The notes under the pieces: generated by a model
What the model was told of the DNA's origin: nothing
Database searches by the model: none
Seen by the model: only the letters and a program-made list of their open reading frames with translations
Translations under genes and position numbers: made by a program
Shown: positions 36,457-44,662 of the stretch, in pieces
Numbering within the stretch: position 1 is the first letter of the stretch
Layout of the letters: each line of letters begins with the position of its first letter
From: Cohaesibacter gelatinilyticus
GTDB taxonomy: Bacteria > Pseudomonadota > Alphaproteobacteria > Rhizobiales > Cohaesibacteraceae
Length of the DNA stretch: 64,000 nt
Direction: 5' to 3'
Assembly: GCF_900215605.1 (NCBI RefSeq)
Contig: NZ_OBEL01000008.1
Location: forward strand, 78,654-142,653

Positions 36457-37596
36457 TTATGCGACCTGGTTTTGTGCCAACCGGAACCGGCCATAGCTCC
36501 AATAGGCGGCGCAGGAGCCCTCTGATGAAACCATGCAGGAGCCTTGCGGATTGTCCGGCGTACAGACCGTTCCGAACAATTTGCAATCCGTTGGTTTCTT
36601 GGCACCACGCAGAATGGCCGGGCATTCGCACGCTTTCACATCCTGCCCCTTGGATTTTGTAAGATCAAAGCGGCGCTCGGCATCAAAGGCGGCATAGCAT
36701 TCACGAATTTGCAGAGCGCTGTAGGGCACATCACCAAGACCGCGCCATTCGAAGCTACGACGCAGCTCGAACACTTCCTGCACGAGAGACTGCGCCTTGA
36801 GATTGCCCTCTGGCGTTACCACCCGGCTATATTCATTTTCCACCTCGAAGCGGCCTTCATTGACCTGACGGATCAGCATCAAGGTGGCTTGCATCACATC
36901 CAGGGGCTCAAAGCCCGCAATCACCACAGGCTTTTGAAATTCTTGCGCAAAATAGTCATAGGGCTGACTGCCGATGATGGAGGAAACATGAGAGGGCCCA
37001 AGGAAGCCATCAATGGAAACAGCGCCGAAATCACGCAAATCCGGGGCCTGCAGAATATGCTGAATGGCAGCTGGGGTCAGGACATGATTGCAAAAGACCG
37101 AGAAATTCTCCAAGCCCAAGGCCTGTGCCTGCTTGATAGCAACAGCGGAAGGCGGGGTGGTGGTCTCGAACCCAATGGCGAAAAACACCACCTGACGATC
37201 AGGATTGTCCTGCGCAATCTTCAAGGCATCCTGCGTGGAATAAACCATACGGATATCAGCGCCGTCAGCCTTGGCCTTGATCAGACTGCGCTTCTTGCTG
37301 GCCGGCACGCGCATCATGTCGCCATAGCTGCAGATGATCGCATCATGGCGCTCGGCCAGTTCAATGGCAGCATCAATGCGCGGGATCGGCAAGACGCAAA
37401 CCGGACAGCCGGGACCATGGACGAATTGCACATTGTCCGGCATCAGATCCTGAACGCCATAGCGAAAAATTGCGTGCGTATGTCCACCGCAGAACTCCAT
37501 GACATGATAGGAGCGGTTGGGGTCAACCGTGCGGGCAATTTCGGTTGCCAGTTTCTTGGCACCGTCCTTGGAGCGGAATTCGTCGACATATTTCAT
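36457..37596 (-). CDS. hypD: Hydrogenase maturation iron-sulfur protein HypD
   Basis: Scaffold on which, with HypC, the Fe(CN)2CO unit is assembled. The 379 residues contain all family motifs: MEFCGGHTHAIFRYG, VHGPGCPVCVLP, GFETTTPPSA and a C-terminal [4Fe-4S] set including CKLFGTVCTPDNPQGSC. It overlaps hypC by four bases and lies 10 bases before hypE. The length is normal. Confidence 0.97.
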   Translation of the reverse strand: MKYVDEFRSKDGAKKLATEIARTVDPNRSYHVMEFCGGHTHAIFRYGVQDLMPDNVQFVHGPGCPVCVLPIPRIDAAIELAERHDAIICSYGDMMRVPASKKRSLIKAKADGADIRMVYSTQDALKIAQDNPDRQVVFFAIGFETTTPPSAVAIKQAQALGLENFSVFCNHVLTPAAIQHILQAPDLRDFGAVSIDGFLGPSHVSSIIGSQPYDYFAQEFQKPVVIAGFEPLDVMQATLMLIRQVNEGRFEVENEYSRVVTPEGNLKAQSLVQEVFELRRSFEWRGLGDVPYSALQIRECYAAFDAERRFDLTKSKGQDVKACECPAILRGAKKPTDCKLFGTVCTPDNPQGSCMVSSEGSCAAYWSYGRFRLAQNQVA

Positions 37597-37838
37597 TGTG
37601 CGGCCTCCTCATCAGCGGATACCAATCCGGCCTCATTCATCAGCTCCAGCGTCTTTTGCGCCTCGCTGGGGCTGATGGTATTGAGCGCATAGCCCACATG
37701 GACCAGCACGAAATCGCCAACTTTCACCCCATCGACAAGCGCGAGGGAAATCTGCTTCTTGACCCCTTCCAGCGACACGGTGCCCATATCGCTTGCCTCA
37801 TCAATGGCAATCAATTCTGCGGGTAATGCCAAACACAT
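37593..37838 (-). CDS. hypC: Hydrogenase assembly chaperone HypC
   Basis: Small chaperone that carries the Fe(CN)2CO unit from HypD to the large subunit through its N-terminal cysteine. Start is ATG 37838, giving 81 residues and the invariant MCLALPAEL terminus; an upstream start would bury that cysteine. The downstream part VGDFVLVHVGYALN is conserved. A paralogue, hupF, lies at 42631-42918. Confidence 0.96.
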   Translation of the reverse strand: MCLALPAELIAIDEASDMGTVSLEGVKKQISLALVDGVKVGDFVLVHVGYALNTISPSEAQKTLELMNEAGLVSADEEAAQ

Positions 37839-37886
37839 GATTTTGGTCCTTTTCTGCCTGACTGGTCCTTCAGGCGGGGTCAAACT

Positions 37887-38759
37887 TTAAGTATGGTCGA
37901 TAAGCGCGATCTGGCGGCTAGCACGGATCCATTGATACCATTGCTCCATGCCTTCACCGCTTGTCGCCGAGACCTTCAGCACCTTGATCTTCGGGTTCAC
38001 CTTGCGCGCATTTTCAATGCAGGCATCAACATCAAAGGTGAGATAAGGCAGCAAATCGATCTTGTTCAGAAGCATCACATCCGCAGCATGAAACATGTCG
38101 GGATATTTCAGCGGCTTGTCTTCCCCTTCGGTCACTGAGAGGATCGCCACTTTGTGCGCTTCGCCAAGATCAAAACCTGCCGGGCATACAAGATTGCCGA
38201 CATTCTCGATGAAGAGAAGGCTCTTGTCTTCCGGTTCCAGACTCTCGAGCGCATGACCGACCATATGGCCATCCAGATGACAACCCTTACCGGTATTCAC
38301 CTGAATTGCAGAGACACCCGTCGCGCGAATCCGCTCGGCATCATTGGCCGTCTGCTGATCGCCTTCAATCACGGAAATGGGCAGCTCATCCTTCAAATCC
38401 TCGATGGACTTGGTCAGCAAAGTGGTTTTGCCCGAGCCGGGACTGGAGACGAGATTGAGCGAGAAGATGCCTTTCTTCTGCATCAAAGACCGATTGGCAT
38501 GCGCATAGCCATCATTCTTGGCCATGATATCGGTCTCGATCTGGATCATCCGACTTTGTGAGAGGCCCGGCGCATGGGCATGGGCTGGTCCCTTGCCATA
38601 ATGATGGGTCTCTCCGCCCTGTTCATCATGGCTATGATGATGGTGGCCATGGTCGTGATCATGACTGTGATCATGTGCATGACCATGAGAGGCATGATGA
38701 GGATCCTTGCCTTCAATGCTCACTTCACCATGGGCACATCCGCAGACGGTACACATCAC
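37887..38759 (-). CDS. hypB: Hydrogenase nickel incorporation GTPase HypB
   Basis: GTPase that stores and delivers nickel to the large subunit with HypA. It opens with the nickel motif [12 protein letters not shown], followed by a histidine-rich region (residues 20-65, roughly twenty histidines) as in rhizobial HypB, which can store nickel. The P-loop is [11 protein letters not shown], with [29 protein letters not shown] and LNKIDLLPY. Length 290. It overlaps hypA by four bases. Confidence 0.96.
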   Translation of the reverse strand: MMCTVCGCAHGEVSIEGKDPHHASHGHAHDHSHDHDHGHHHHSHDEQGGETHHYGKGPAHAHAPGLSQSRMIQIETDIMAKNDGYAHANRSLMQKKGIFSLNLVSSPGSGKTTLLTKSIEDLKDELPISVIEGDQQTANDAERIRATGVSAIQVNTGKGCHLDGHMVGHALESLEPEDKSLLFIENVGNLVCPAGFDLGEAHKVAILSVTEGEDKPLKYPDMFHAADVMLLNKIDLLPYLTFDVDACIENARKVNPKIKVLKVSATSGEGMEQWYQWIRASRQIALIDHT

Positions 38760-39097
38760 TCCACCTCCATATCTTTGATCCGCAATTCATCGCCGCCGGT
38801 AATCTCCACCTGATAGGAGCCGCAATCGGGGCAGGGTTCGTAGCGCGCAGCAACACTGACCTGTTTGGCGCAAGGCATGCACCAGCCATTCACCGGCAAC
38901 TCAATCACTTCGAGCTTGGACTCATGCGCGATCGAGTTTTTTGTCACCACGTCATATGAAAAAGTCAACGCTTCCAGTTCCACACCAGCCAGCGGTCCGA
39001 TTTCCAGGCGAACACGTTTGACGCGGGCAAATTGTTGCGCTTTCGCCTGATCTTCAATCACCTGCAAAATGCCTTCACATATGGACATTTCATGCAT
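38756..39097 (-). CDS. hypA: Hydrogenase nickel metallochaperone HypA
   Basis: Nickel donor partner of HypB, 113 residues. The N-terminal [11 protein letters not shown] gives the nickel-binding His2 and Glu3. The zinc finger is CMPCAKQ...CPDCGSYQ. Start is ATG 39097; a longer frame lies inside hupK. It overlaps the hupK end by eight bases. Confidence 0.96.
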   Translation of the reverse strand: MHEMSICEGILQVIEDQAKAQQFARVKRVRLEIGPLAGVELEALTFSYDVVTKNSIAHESKLEVIELPVNGWCMPCAKQVSVAARYEPCPDCGSYQVEITGGDELRIKDMEVE

Positions 39098-40277
39098 AGC
39101 TAGCTCCTTTCCCCAATCCCGTCGCATCCAAAAGATCGAACGCAATGCATGGATCAATGGCCAGCATAATCTGTCGGGCCTGCTCTTCAAGCCCTGGCCC
39201 CGGTGTGAGGCGGGACAGGCTTTGTGCCGCCGCACCATTGGGATGAAAATTCCACTCAGTCGGCGCAAGGATGGACCAATGCCGGATCAATCCATCCTGC
39301 AAATCGATGGCATGAACCAGTCGACCGCGTGCTGTCTCAACCACACCAACACCAGCGCCATTTTTTTGCAGCAATATCGGCGCCGCATTATAACCATCCA
39401 GTGCCTTGAGTTGATCACGCAATTGCGCCATGACGCTCAGCAAATCAAGAATTCTCGCTGTCTGGCGCGCCAGAAGATTGGCTTTGCCAGCAGGCATCAA
39501 AGCTCTGATCAGGGGATGTTGCCTTTGTCGTTGCAAGGACCCGGTTTCATGTGGCGCATCCTGCCAATCCGGCTGATCACAAAAGGCGCTGCCTTTGTTC
39601 CTTTGCAAAAGCTGCTGCCAGTCTTGCTTGGACAGATCAGGCAGAAAGGCGGGTTCAATTGCGGCTATGTCCTGATGGTCCGAGCGGATACTCTGATTGA
39701 TCATGCGCGCAATGATGCCGTTGTCATCGCCACACCAAACGACCAGATCCAGCGAAGTTTTCAGATCTTTCCAGCCTTTCAAAGCATGGCCAAAGAAGAG
39801 AGCATCCAGCAACTCAGTGATCCGGTCCAGCTTGGCAACAAGGAGGGCTGCTTCCAGCTTTTCCTTGGGCTGACTATCAAACTGCGCATAAGCCAAGAGC
39901 TTGAGAGAGATCGCTTCAAAGGCCTGCACCAGCACAGGCATCTGATCGCGTGGTGCTTTTGTGCCGATCTGTTTGGTCCAGTGCAGGGCGATATGCAAAA
40001 CATGTTCACGCAGCATTTCATTGAGACACAAAGCCTCATGAATTGCCGACGACCTGCTGTCATCCAAGGACTGACAGGCCTGAATGGCCGCATAGCTATG
40101 AGCCATACCGCAAATGGAATAGAGCCGCGGAATCATCGGCAATGCTTCCATCGGAGTTTTGCCGATGAAAATTTGCGCCAAATCGCTTTTTCGCGTCGAG
40201 ACGATATCAACGCGCAAGTTATTCTTGTCTTCCTCATTCGGGGACAGACGGATGGAGAGCTGGTCTTCGCGGATCAT
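39090..40277 (-). CDS. hupK: HupK, large-subunit-like hydrogenase assembly protein
   Basis: A 395-residue protein related to [NiFe]-hydrogenase large subunits but not catalytic. The L1 region is reduced to YSICGMAHSYAA and L2 to DPCIAFDL, so only one cysteine of each CxxC pair remains. HupK proteins assist cofactor insertion in the presence of oxygen in rhizobia. The internal stretch VVETARGRLVHAIDL is a clear large-subunit relic. It overlaps hupJ by four bases. Confidence 0.9.
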   Translation of the reverse strand: MIREDQLSIRLSPNEEDKNNLRVDIVSTRKSDLAQIFIGKTPMEALPMIPRLYSICGMAHSYAAIQACQSLDDSRSSAIHEALCLNEMLREHVLHIALHWTKQIGTKAPRDQMPVLVQAFEAISLKLLAYAQFDSQPKEKLEAALLVAKLDRITELLDALFFGHALKGWKDLKTSLDLVVWCGDDNGIIARMINQSIRSDHQDIAAIEPAFLPDLSKQDWQQLLQRNKGSAFCDQPDWQDAPHETGSLQRQRQHPLIRALMPAGKANLLARQTARILDLLSVMAQLRDQLKALDGYNAAPILLQKNGAGVGVVETARGRLVHAIDLQDGLIRHWSILAPTEWNFHPNGAAAQSLSRLTPGPGLEEQARQIMLAIDPCIAFDLLDATGLGKGASYA

Positions 40278-40912
40278 GGCCGCACCTCTTGGCTCTCTTT
40301 GGAAGAAGGGCGCAATCCGCGTAGCACCTCTCGACGGCTAAGGCTGGCTGGAGCCGGTTCCCGCGTATCTGGTTGAACAATCTCTTCTGTTTCCGGCTCG
40401 GGCAATTCACCCTTCCAAATGGCCTGCATATCCTGTTCGGCCTGACTTTGCTCTGTTGGTTCTTCCGGCACCCGCAAAACTTCTTCCAACACCGCTTTTG
40501 CGGTTTGGCAGGCTGTCTCCTGATCAGCAAACTGGAACACAGGGGAGAAGAGAGAGCAGGTCAAAAAGGCACCTAGCTCCTCTTCTCGGCCCACCACGAA
40601 TTCAAAATGGCCAGCGGGAAGGCGATGGCTCTGCTTTTCACCAAAGCTTTGTCCATCCAATTGACTGGGTCGCAAGGGCAGCAGCATCAAATTCATGAAC
40701 CAGGGCGTCAGCAGCACGCCCACACGATAAGTGCTCAGCTCACCGCCTGCATCGGGTGTCTCAAATCCAAAGGCTGCAACAGACAGAGCATCATTGAGGA
40801 TGGGCACATCTTTCATGCGCTCCTGTTCGATTGTCTCGAACAGAGCTTCAATTCGGGCGCATATATTGGCTCCGCTCGATAGCTCATCCTTATGCTCTGG
40901 TTGCTGTGTCAT
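40274..40912 (-). CDS. hupJ: HupJ (HybE-family) hydrogenase assembly protein
   Basis: A 212-residue member of the HybE/HupJ chaperone family that helps mature the hydrogenase small subunit. The core VPILNDALSVAAFGFE, LLTPWFMNLMLLP and LPAGHFEFVVG is conserved. The last 70 residues form an acidic, glutamate-rich tail ending in SRREVLRGL. In rhizobia such tails occur on HupJ. Its start shares one base with the hupI stop. Confidence 0.88.
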   Translation of the reverse strand: MTQQPEHKDELSSGANICARIEALFETIEQERMKDVPILNDALSVAAFGFETPDAGGELSTYRVGVLLTPWFMNLMLLPLRPSQLDGQSFGEKQSHRLPAGHFEFVVGREEELGAFLTCSLFSPVFQFADQETACQTAKAVLEEVLRVPEEPTEQSQAEQDMQAIWKGELPEPETEEIVQPDTREPAPASLSRREVLRGLRPSSKESQEVRP

Positions 40913-41157
40913 CAGGCCTGATCCACCACCATGAAATCTTCACGTGCACCATCGCAATTGGGACAAGCCCAATGCTCAGGCAACTGAGAGAAGGGGGTCC
41001 CTGCCGGAATTTGCCAGACATCATCCCCATGTTTGGGATCATAAACATGCCAGCAGATCTTGCATTCCAGCACACTATCATCGCTCAATTTTGAGAGATC
41101 ACCGCCAAAGGAGCCGCCGGAAAAAGACATATTGAGGCCGGGTTGCTGCTCGCTCAT
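40912..41157 (-). CDS. hupI: Rubredoxin HupI
   Basis: An 81-residue rubredoxin with one iron bound by CKIC and CPNC. The first 28 residues are a glycine/serine-rich extension (NMSFSGGSFGGDLS). In hup clusters HupI is needed for small-subunit maturation, probably by redox protection of the iron-sulfur clusters. The conserved DVWQIPAGTPFSQLPEHWACPNC is standard for rubredoxins. Confidence 0.95.
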   Translation of the reverse strand: MSEQQPGLNMSFSGGSFGGDLSKLSDDSVLECKICWHVYDPKHGDDVWQIPAGTPFSQLPEHWACPNCDGAREDFMVVDQA

Positions 41158-42101
41158 TGCGTCTCTCCGCCATCACGATAGATAACAAGGATCTCTTCCA
41201 GACGCTCGGCGCTGTCTTCAATATCTTCCTGCGCGGCGCAAACAACGTCCGGCACATCGATCACCTCAATGGAATTGAGGATGATGGCGTCCTGGCTGTT
41301 ATAATATTGCACCCACCAGATATTCTTCGTGCCGGTAGAGGAAACACGACAATTGCCATAGCCACGGGACAGGATCACCACCTTGCCCTTGCCGAGTTTA
41401 TTGTCGAGATAGGCCAGATCTTCCTCGGTCTGCGGCAACAGGGTGAGATTGATGCTATGCACCACATCGCCTGACTTATAATTGCCTTGCTTGTCTTGAA
41501 GTTCAGAGATCAGTGACGGCGCGTTGAAGATTCCCGGTGGCAATTGTGCATCCACATCACCAACACTTGTCTGTGCTTCTGCAAAAACAGCCTGCTCCAC
41601 GCAAGCGGGATAATCGGCAACCTCGATCTCGTCACGGATCAGGGCGCCATTGTCATCGTGGGTCAACACCCGCCAGACACCAGCCAGCACAGATTCTTGT
41701 GCCTGAATATTGGAGCCGCAGACGATGGATACCTCGCCTTCACCAAGGATCTGATTGATCAGGCCAAGATCAGTGGAGGTCAATTCGGAAATATCAACTT
41801 TACCCTTTGCACCGCCCACTTTATAGGCGTTCAAAGCAACCAACAGCTCTTCGAGCTTGGCTTTGCCAGCAATCATGCCGGTCGTGTCTTCTGGCTCCGG
41901 TGCGATTGGCGGATCAAAAGTCGCCATTTCGCGCGGCATTTCCATATAGTCCAGCTCCATACCGTCTTCATCGACCGGTTGCGAGCCGGGGCCGACACCA
42001 AAGCCAGAAGAAAGAGCTGCCGAGCTGTTGCCCAAACCAACACCCAAACCGGAACCAAGGCCTTGTGAGCCAAAAGCGGGGGGGATCAAATCCTTAGACA
42101 T
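41154..42101 (-). CDS. hupH: HupH hydrogenase expression/formation protein
   Basis: A 315-residue HupH/HyaF-family protein that works with HupG and HupI in assembly of the uptake enzyme. A glycine-rich start (GSQGLGSGLGVGLGNSSAA) precedes the conserved core, including GEGEVSIV, GVWRVL and RGYGNCRVSSTGTKNIWWVQYYNS near the C terminus. It overlaps hupG by eight bases and hupI by four, consistent with coupled translation. Confidence 0.93.
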   Translation of the reverse strand: MSKDLIPPAFGSQGLGSGLGVGLGNSSAALSSGFGVGPGSQPVDEDGMELDYMEMPREMATFDPPIAPEPEDTTGMIAGKAKLEELLVALNAYKVGGAKGKVDISELTSTDLGLINQILGEGEVSIVCGSNIQAQESVLAGVWRVLTHDDNGALIRDEIEVADYPACVEQAVFAEAQTSVGDVDAQLPPGIFNAPSLISELQDKQGNYKSGDVVHSINLTLLPQTEEDLAYLDNKLGKGKVVILSRGYGNCRVSSTGTKNIWWVQYYNSQDAIILNSIEVIDVPDVVCAAQEDIEDSAERLEEILVIYRDGGETQ

Positions 42102-42609
42102 TGTCTGCTCCTTCTTCGATCAGGCGATCTGTCATGCTTTTTTCTGGTTTTGGTGCAACGGCCGTGCCGTTTGTCGCGCCAGTCTCAATCTTGGCTGGCG
42201 TCTCGAAGCCACGAATTTTGAAAGCGGGCGGCTCACTTGGCTCCTTGGCCAGGATGGCATTGATCTCGGTGATATAGTCGGACCAATCCAGCACACGGGA
42301 GAGGGAGCCGAGATAGCCACCATCGCGCAAGAACACAAAGGACGGGAAGGAACTGAAGCGATAGCGGCGCTGCACATCACGCTCAAAACCACGCTCCACC
42401 ACAGCCGGGGTCAGCAATCCATTGGATGCTTTCACCAGTTCGGGCAAGATCACGGCAGCATCATTGACTTCCATCAGCCGCTCATGGTCGCCACAGATCA
42501 TCAGGATCACGTCGCCATTCTCGGCCAGAAAGTCAGCCATATTGTCTTCGTTCAATATGGCGATCTGTTCTCGCTCGATGATGCTGGTCGTTAAGGGAGA
42601 AAAGTCCAT
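42094..42609 (-). CDS. hupG: HupG (HyaE-family) thioredoxin-like chaperone
   Basis: A 171-residue thioredoxin-fold protein without a redox CxxC. The strand VILMICGDHERLMEVNDAAVILPEL and RFSSFPSFVFLRDGGYLGSLSRVLDW match the HyaE/HupG family. Such proteins bind the Tat signal of the hydrogenase small subunit and proofread export. The C-terminal 45 residues look disordered. It lies 21 bases after hupF. Confidence 0.9.
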   Translation of the reverse strand: MDFSPLTTSIIEREQIAILNEDNMADFLAENGDVILMICGDHERLMEVNDAAVILPELVKASNGLLTPAVVERGFERDVQRRYRFSSFPSFVFLRDGGYLGSLSRVLDWSDYITEINAILAKEPSEPPAFKIRGFETPAKIETGATNGTAVAPKPEKSMTDRLIEEGADNV

Positions 42610-42630
42610 TTTGCTGGTCCTAAGCTGGAA

Positions 42631-42918
42631 TCATTTGTCTGATTGGGCGGGTGCAACATTGGTCAGATCGGCAAAGAGATGATCCAGATTGCCATCGCCA
42701 ATCATGGCCAATTGCACCGCCTTCAAGGCATCGCGGATTTTCAGGGCGTCTTCTTCGGCTATCACTTCACGAGCGGCATCAATGAAAACAAGCAGCCAGT
42801 CATCCTGTTTCACTTCGCCCACCAGCATGGTGTCGATGATGCGCTCGGCACCGCGATCATCGCAAACCGCATAACCGAAGCCGACTTCCCGCACCTTCAT
42901 TGGGATTCCCATGCACAT
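42631..42918 (-). CDS. hupF: HupF, HypC-family chaperone
   Basis: A 95-residue paralogue of HypC dedicated to the uptake hydrogenase. The N terminus MCMGIPMKV keeps the cysteine that contacts the large-subunit precursor. In Rhizobium HupF stabilises HupL in air. The start shares a base with the hupD stop (TAATG). Confidence 0.94.
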   Translation of the reverse strand: MCMGIPMKVREVGFGYAVCDDRGAERIIDTMLVGEVKQDDWLLVFIDAAREVIAEEDALKIRDALKAVQLAMIGDGNLDHLFADLTNVAPAQSDK

Positions 42919-43625
42919 TACAGGCGGTCCCCCGGTGTAACGGATAGGGTATGAGCACCTTTGACCGCATCCTGCATCTCGCCATCAAAGTCTTCCGGTG
43001 CAGACCAGCGATCATCGGCGATGATCCGACTGTCACCTACACGACAGGCCTCTGCTTCATCCGGGCGTTCGTCTTCATAACGGCTGGTGAGCATCACATT
43101 GCAAGCCAGCGTGACATCTTCGGGGAGTTTCTCGACGCGCTTCTTGGCTGTGATCTGATGACTGGCAAGATAGTCAAGCACGACCTCAATGGATGGTTCG
43201 ATCTGGGCTTTGACCTCATCACGCAAGGATCCGCCGAAATCTTCAATCTCAACCGGCTGCACGCCAACCAGCAGCAAATGCTCCGGCCTGTCGTCCATCA
43301 TATCGGCCATGGCCAACACTTCCTGAAAACCGGTCTGGTGGAGAGAGATTTTCTTGGCGCCAAGGAATTGCGGCACCTCATCACCCTCTACGCGCTTCAG
43401 GGTTCCGCCAGGCAGACCATAATCAACCGCATCAAAGACTATCAGAATATCTGCGTCGCGCACATGCTGCACCAAATAGATGCCCTGCGTGCCACCATCC
43501 AACAGCGTAACATTGTCCTCAAATTCATACAGACGGTTCAACTCATCAACGGCACGAACGCCAAAACCTTCATCGGCCCAGAGCAGATTGCCAATCCCCA
43601 AAATCAAGACGCTTTTGCTGGTCAT
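42918..43625 (-). CDS. hupD: Hydrogenase maturation protease HupD
   Basis: Endopeptidase that trims the HupL C terminus after nickel insertion. GIGNLLWADEGFGVRAVDEL holds the nickel-sensing acidic residue, with VFDAVDYGLPGG and SLHQTGFQEVLAM as further family motifs. ATG 43625 with GGAGG upstream gives 235 residues. That is 30-70 longer than most homologues, owing to an acidic C-terminal tail from about residue 175. First gene after the hupSLC terminator. Confidence 0.95.
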   Translation of the reverse strand: MTSKSVLILGIGNLLWADEGFGVRAVDELNRLYEFEDNVTLLDGGTQGIYLVQHVRDADILIVFDAVDYGLPGGTLKRVEGDEVPQFLGAKKISLHQTGFQEVLAMADMMDDRPEHLLLVGVQPVEIEDFGGSLRDEVKAQIEPSIEVVLDYLASHQITAKKRVEKLPEDVTLACNVMLTSRYEDERPDEAEACRVGDSRIIADDRWSAPEDFDGEMQDAVKGAHTLSVTPGDRL

Positions 43626-43723
43626 GTTGCAGGTCCTCCAATCCCCGGTCATGGGATGGCAGGCATTGAAGGGCATTTTGACGCAGTTGGCAATAGATAA
43701 ATGGAAGGAAATTTATCATTTTT

Positions 43724-43746
43724 ATAGAAAAATGTATTTTTTCTAT
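43724..43746. repeat. AT-rich inverted repeat upstream of hupD
   Basis: ATAGAAAAA (43724-43732) and TTTTTCTAT (43738-43746) are perfect 9-bp arms around TGTAT, about 100 bases before hupD. Possible operator or promoter-curvature element for the accessory-gene operon. Confidence 0.5.
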
Positions 43747-43848
43747 CCATTTTTGAAATTCAGACGGTAAGAATCCTGCCATCTGGGCGGAAAGTGGCTA
43801 GCCAGCCCTGATTGCCTGAGGTCCTGCAGCTCTACTACAAGCATAGAA

Positions 43849-43871
43849 AAAGGGCGCCTGGAGCGCCCTTT
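43849..43871 (-). terminator. Rho-independent terminator after hupC
   Basis: AAAGGGCGC (43849-43857) and GCGCCCTTT (43863-43871) form a 9-bp GC-rich stem with a 5-base loop. On the minus strand the stem is followed by a T-run from the same arm and TTC. It separates the structural operon hupSLC from the accessory genes, allowing less expression of the latter. Confidence 0.85.
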
Positions 43872-43930
43872 ATGCCGACCGGACATGTCCCCGCAGATCC
43901 GATCAGCAATGCTGATTATATGGATCTGGC

Positions 43931-44653
43931 CTATTCGCTGCCATCCATCGGGCGGCTGTCCTTATACATGCGCCAGCCGGAAATCATCGATGAGATGATG
44001 GACTGTCGGGACATGATGTCTTCGCGCACCGCCACATAGATATGAGTGATGACGAAGCAGATCATCACCCACATACCAATGCGATGCCAGTTATGGACAT
44101 CCAGACTTTGTCCGAAGAGCGGGATCACCCACGACGAGAACCAGTCAAATTGCCAGGTGCCCATGCCAGTGCCCTCACCATAAAGCGCAAGGCCGGTGAT
44201 GATCATGAAGATCAGAACCCAGACGAAGGCAACATGCATGGTCAGCACTGCCAATGGATTATGGCCGATATATTTCTTCGGCTCCTTCACCATCATGGCA
44301 TACCACTTGATCTCGTGGATCAATTCTGCCCACCAACTCTTGCGCCAAACAGGCACGAAGAAGATCTGTTTGGCATGAAGGCCCATGAAGGCCCAATAGA
44401 GACGGAAAGCGAAGCCGATCATCACCACATAGGCAGCAACAAAATGGAAATAACGGATATAGCCCATGATGTAATGGTCATAGGCCTCGCCAGCGACAGA
44501 AGGCAAAGGCTGGCCAATGAAGTAGCCGGTGACACACAGCACCAGAATGGCAAAAGCATTGACCCAGTGCCAGACCCGAAGCGGCGCATCATAGATATAG
44601 ACAGCCTCTTCACTATGCCTTTTCTCAGTTGATATTTGGTCTGTATCAGACAT
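43931..44653 (-). CDS. hupC: HupC, Ni/Fe-hydrogenase b-type cytochrome
   Basis: Diheme membrane cytochrome b that anchors HupSL and passes electrons to quinone. The 240 residues have four hydrophobic helices with haem-ligand histidines, including DAPLRVWHWVNAFAI, YIRYFHFVAAYVVM and DVHNWHRIGMWVMICFVITHIYVAV. The family sequence MSRQSIISSMISGWR follows. It lies nine bases after hupL. Confidence 0.96.
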   Translation of the reverse strand: MSDTDQISTEKRHSEEAVYIYDAPLRVWHWVNAFAILVLCVTGYFIGQPLPSVAGEAYDHYIMGYIRYFHFVAAYVVMIGFAFRLYWAFMGLHAKQIFFVPVWRKSWWAELIHEIKWYAMMVKEPKKYIGHNPLAVLTMHVAFVWVLIFMIITGLALYGEGTGMGTWQFDWFSSWVIPLFGQSLDVHNWHRIGMWVMICFVITHIYVAVREDIMSRQSIISSMISGWRMYKDSRPMDGSE

Positions 44654-44662
44654 GATCTCCCC

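Larger units (their letters stand above)
43626..43930. other. hupC-hupD intergenic region
   Basis: 305 bases without a gene. From hupC it holds the terminator hairpin at 43849-43871, then a strongly A/T-rich tract with a 9-bp inverted repeat at 43724-43746, and the hupD ribosome site. The tract could hold a promoter for hupDFGHIJK-hyp. I see no sigma-54 consensus in it. Confidence 0.5.

Noticed and set aside
35388..36608. Longer hypE start at 36608
   Set aside because: The extra 54 residues lie inside hypD and are unlike HypE; ATG 36446 has a ribosome site ten bases after the hypD stop.
36544..37692. 382-residue plus-strand open frame opposite hypD
   Set aside because: Antisense shadow of hypD; no ribosome site and no recognisable domain.
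39069..40376. 435-residue plus-strand frame opposite hupK
   Set aside because: Shadow of hupK; hupK is supported by large-subunit relic motifs and tight overlaps with hupJ and hypA.
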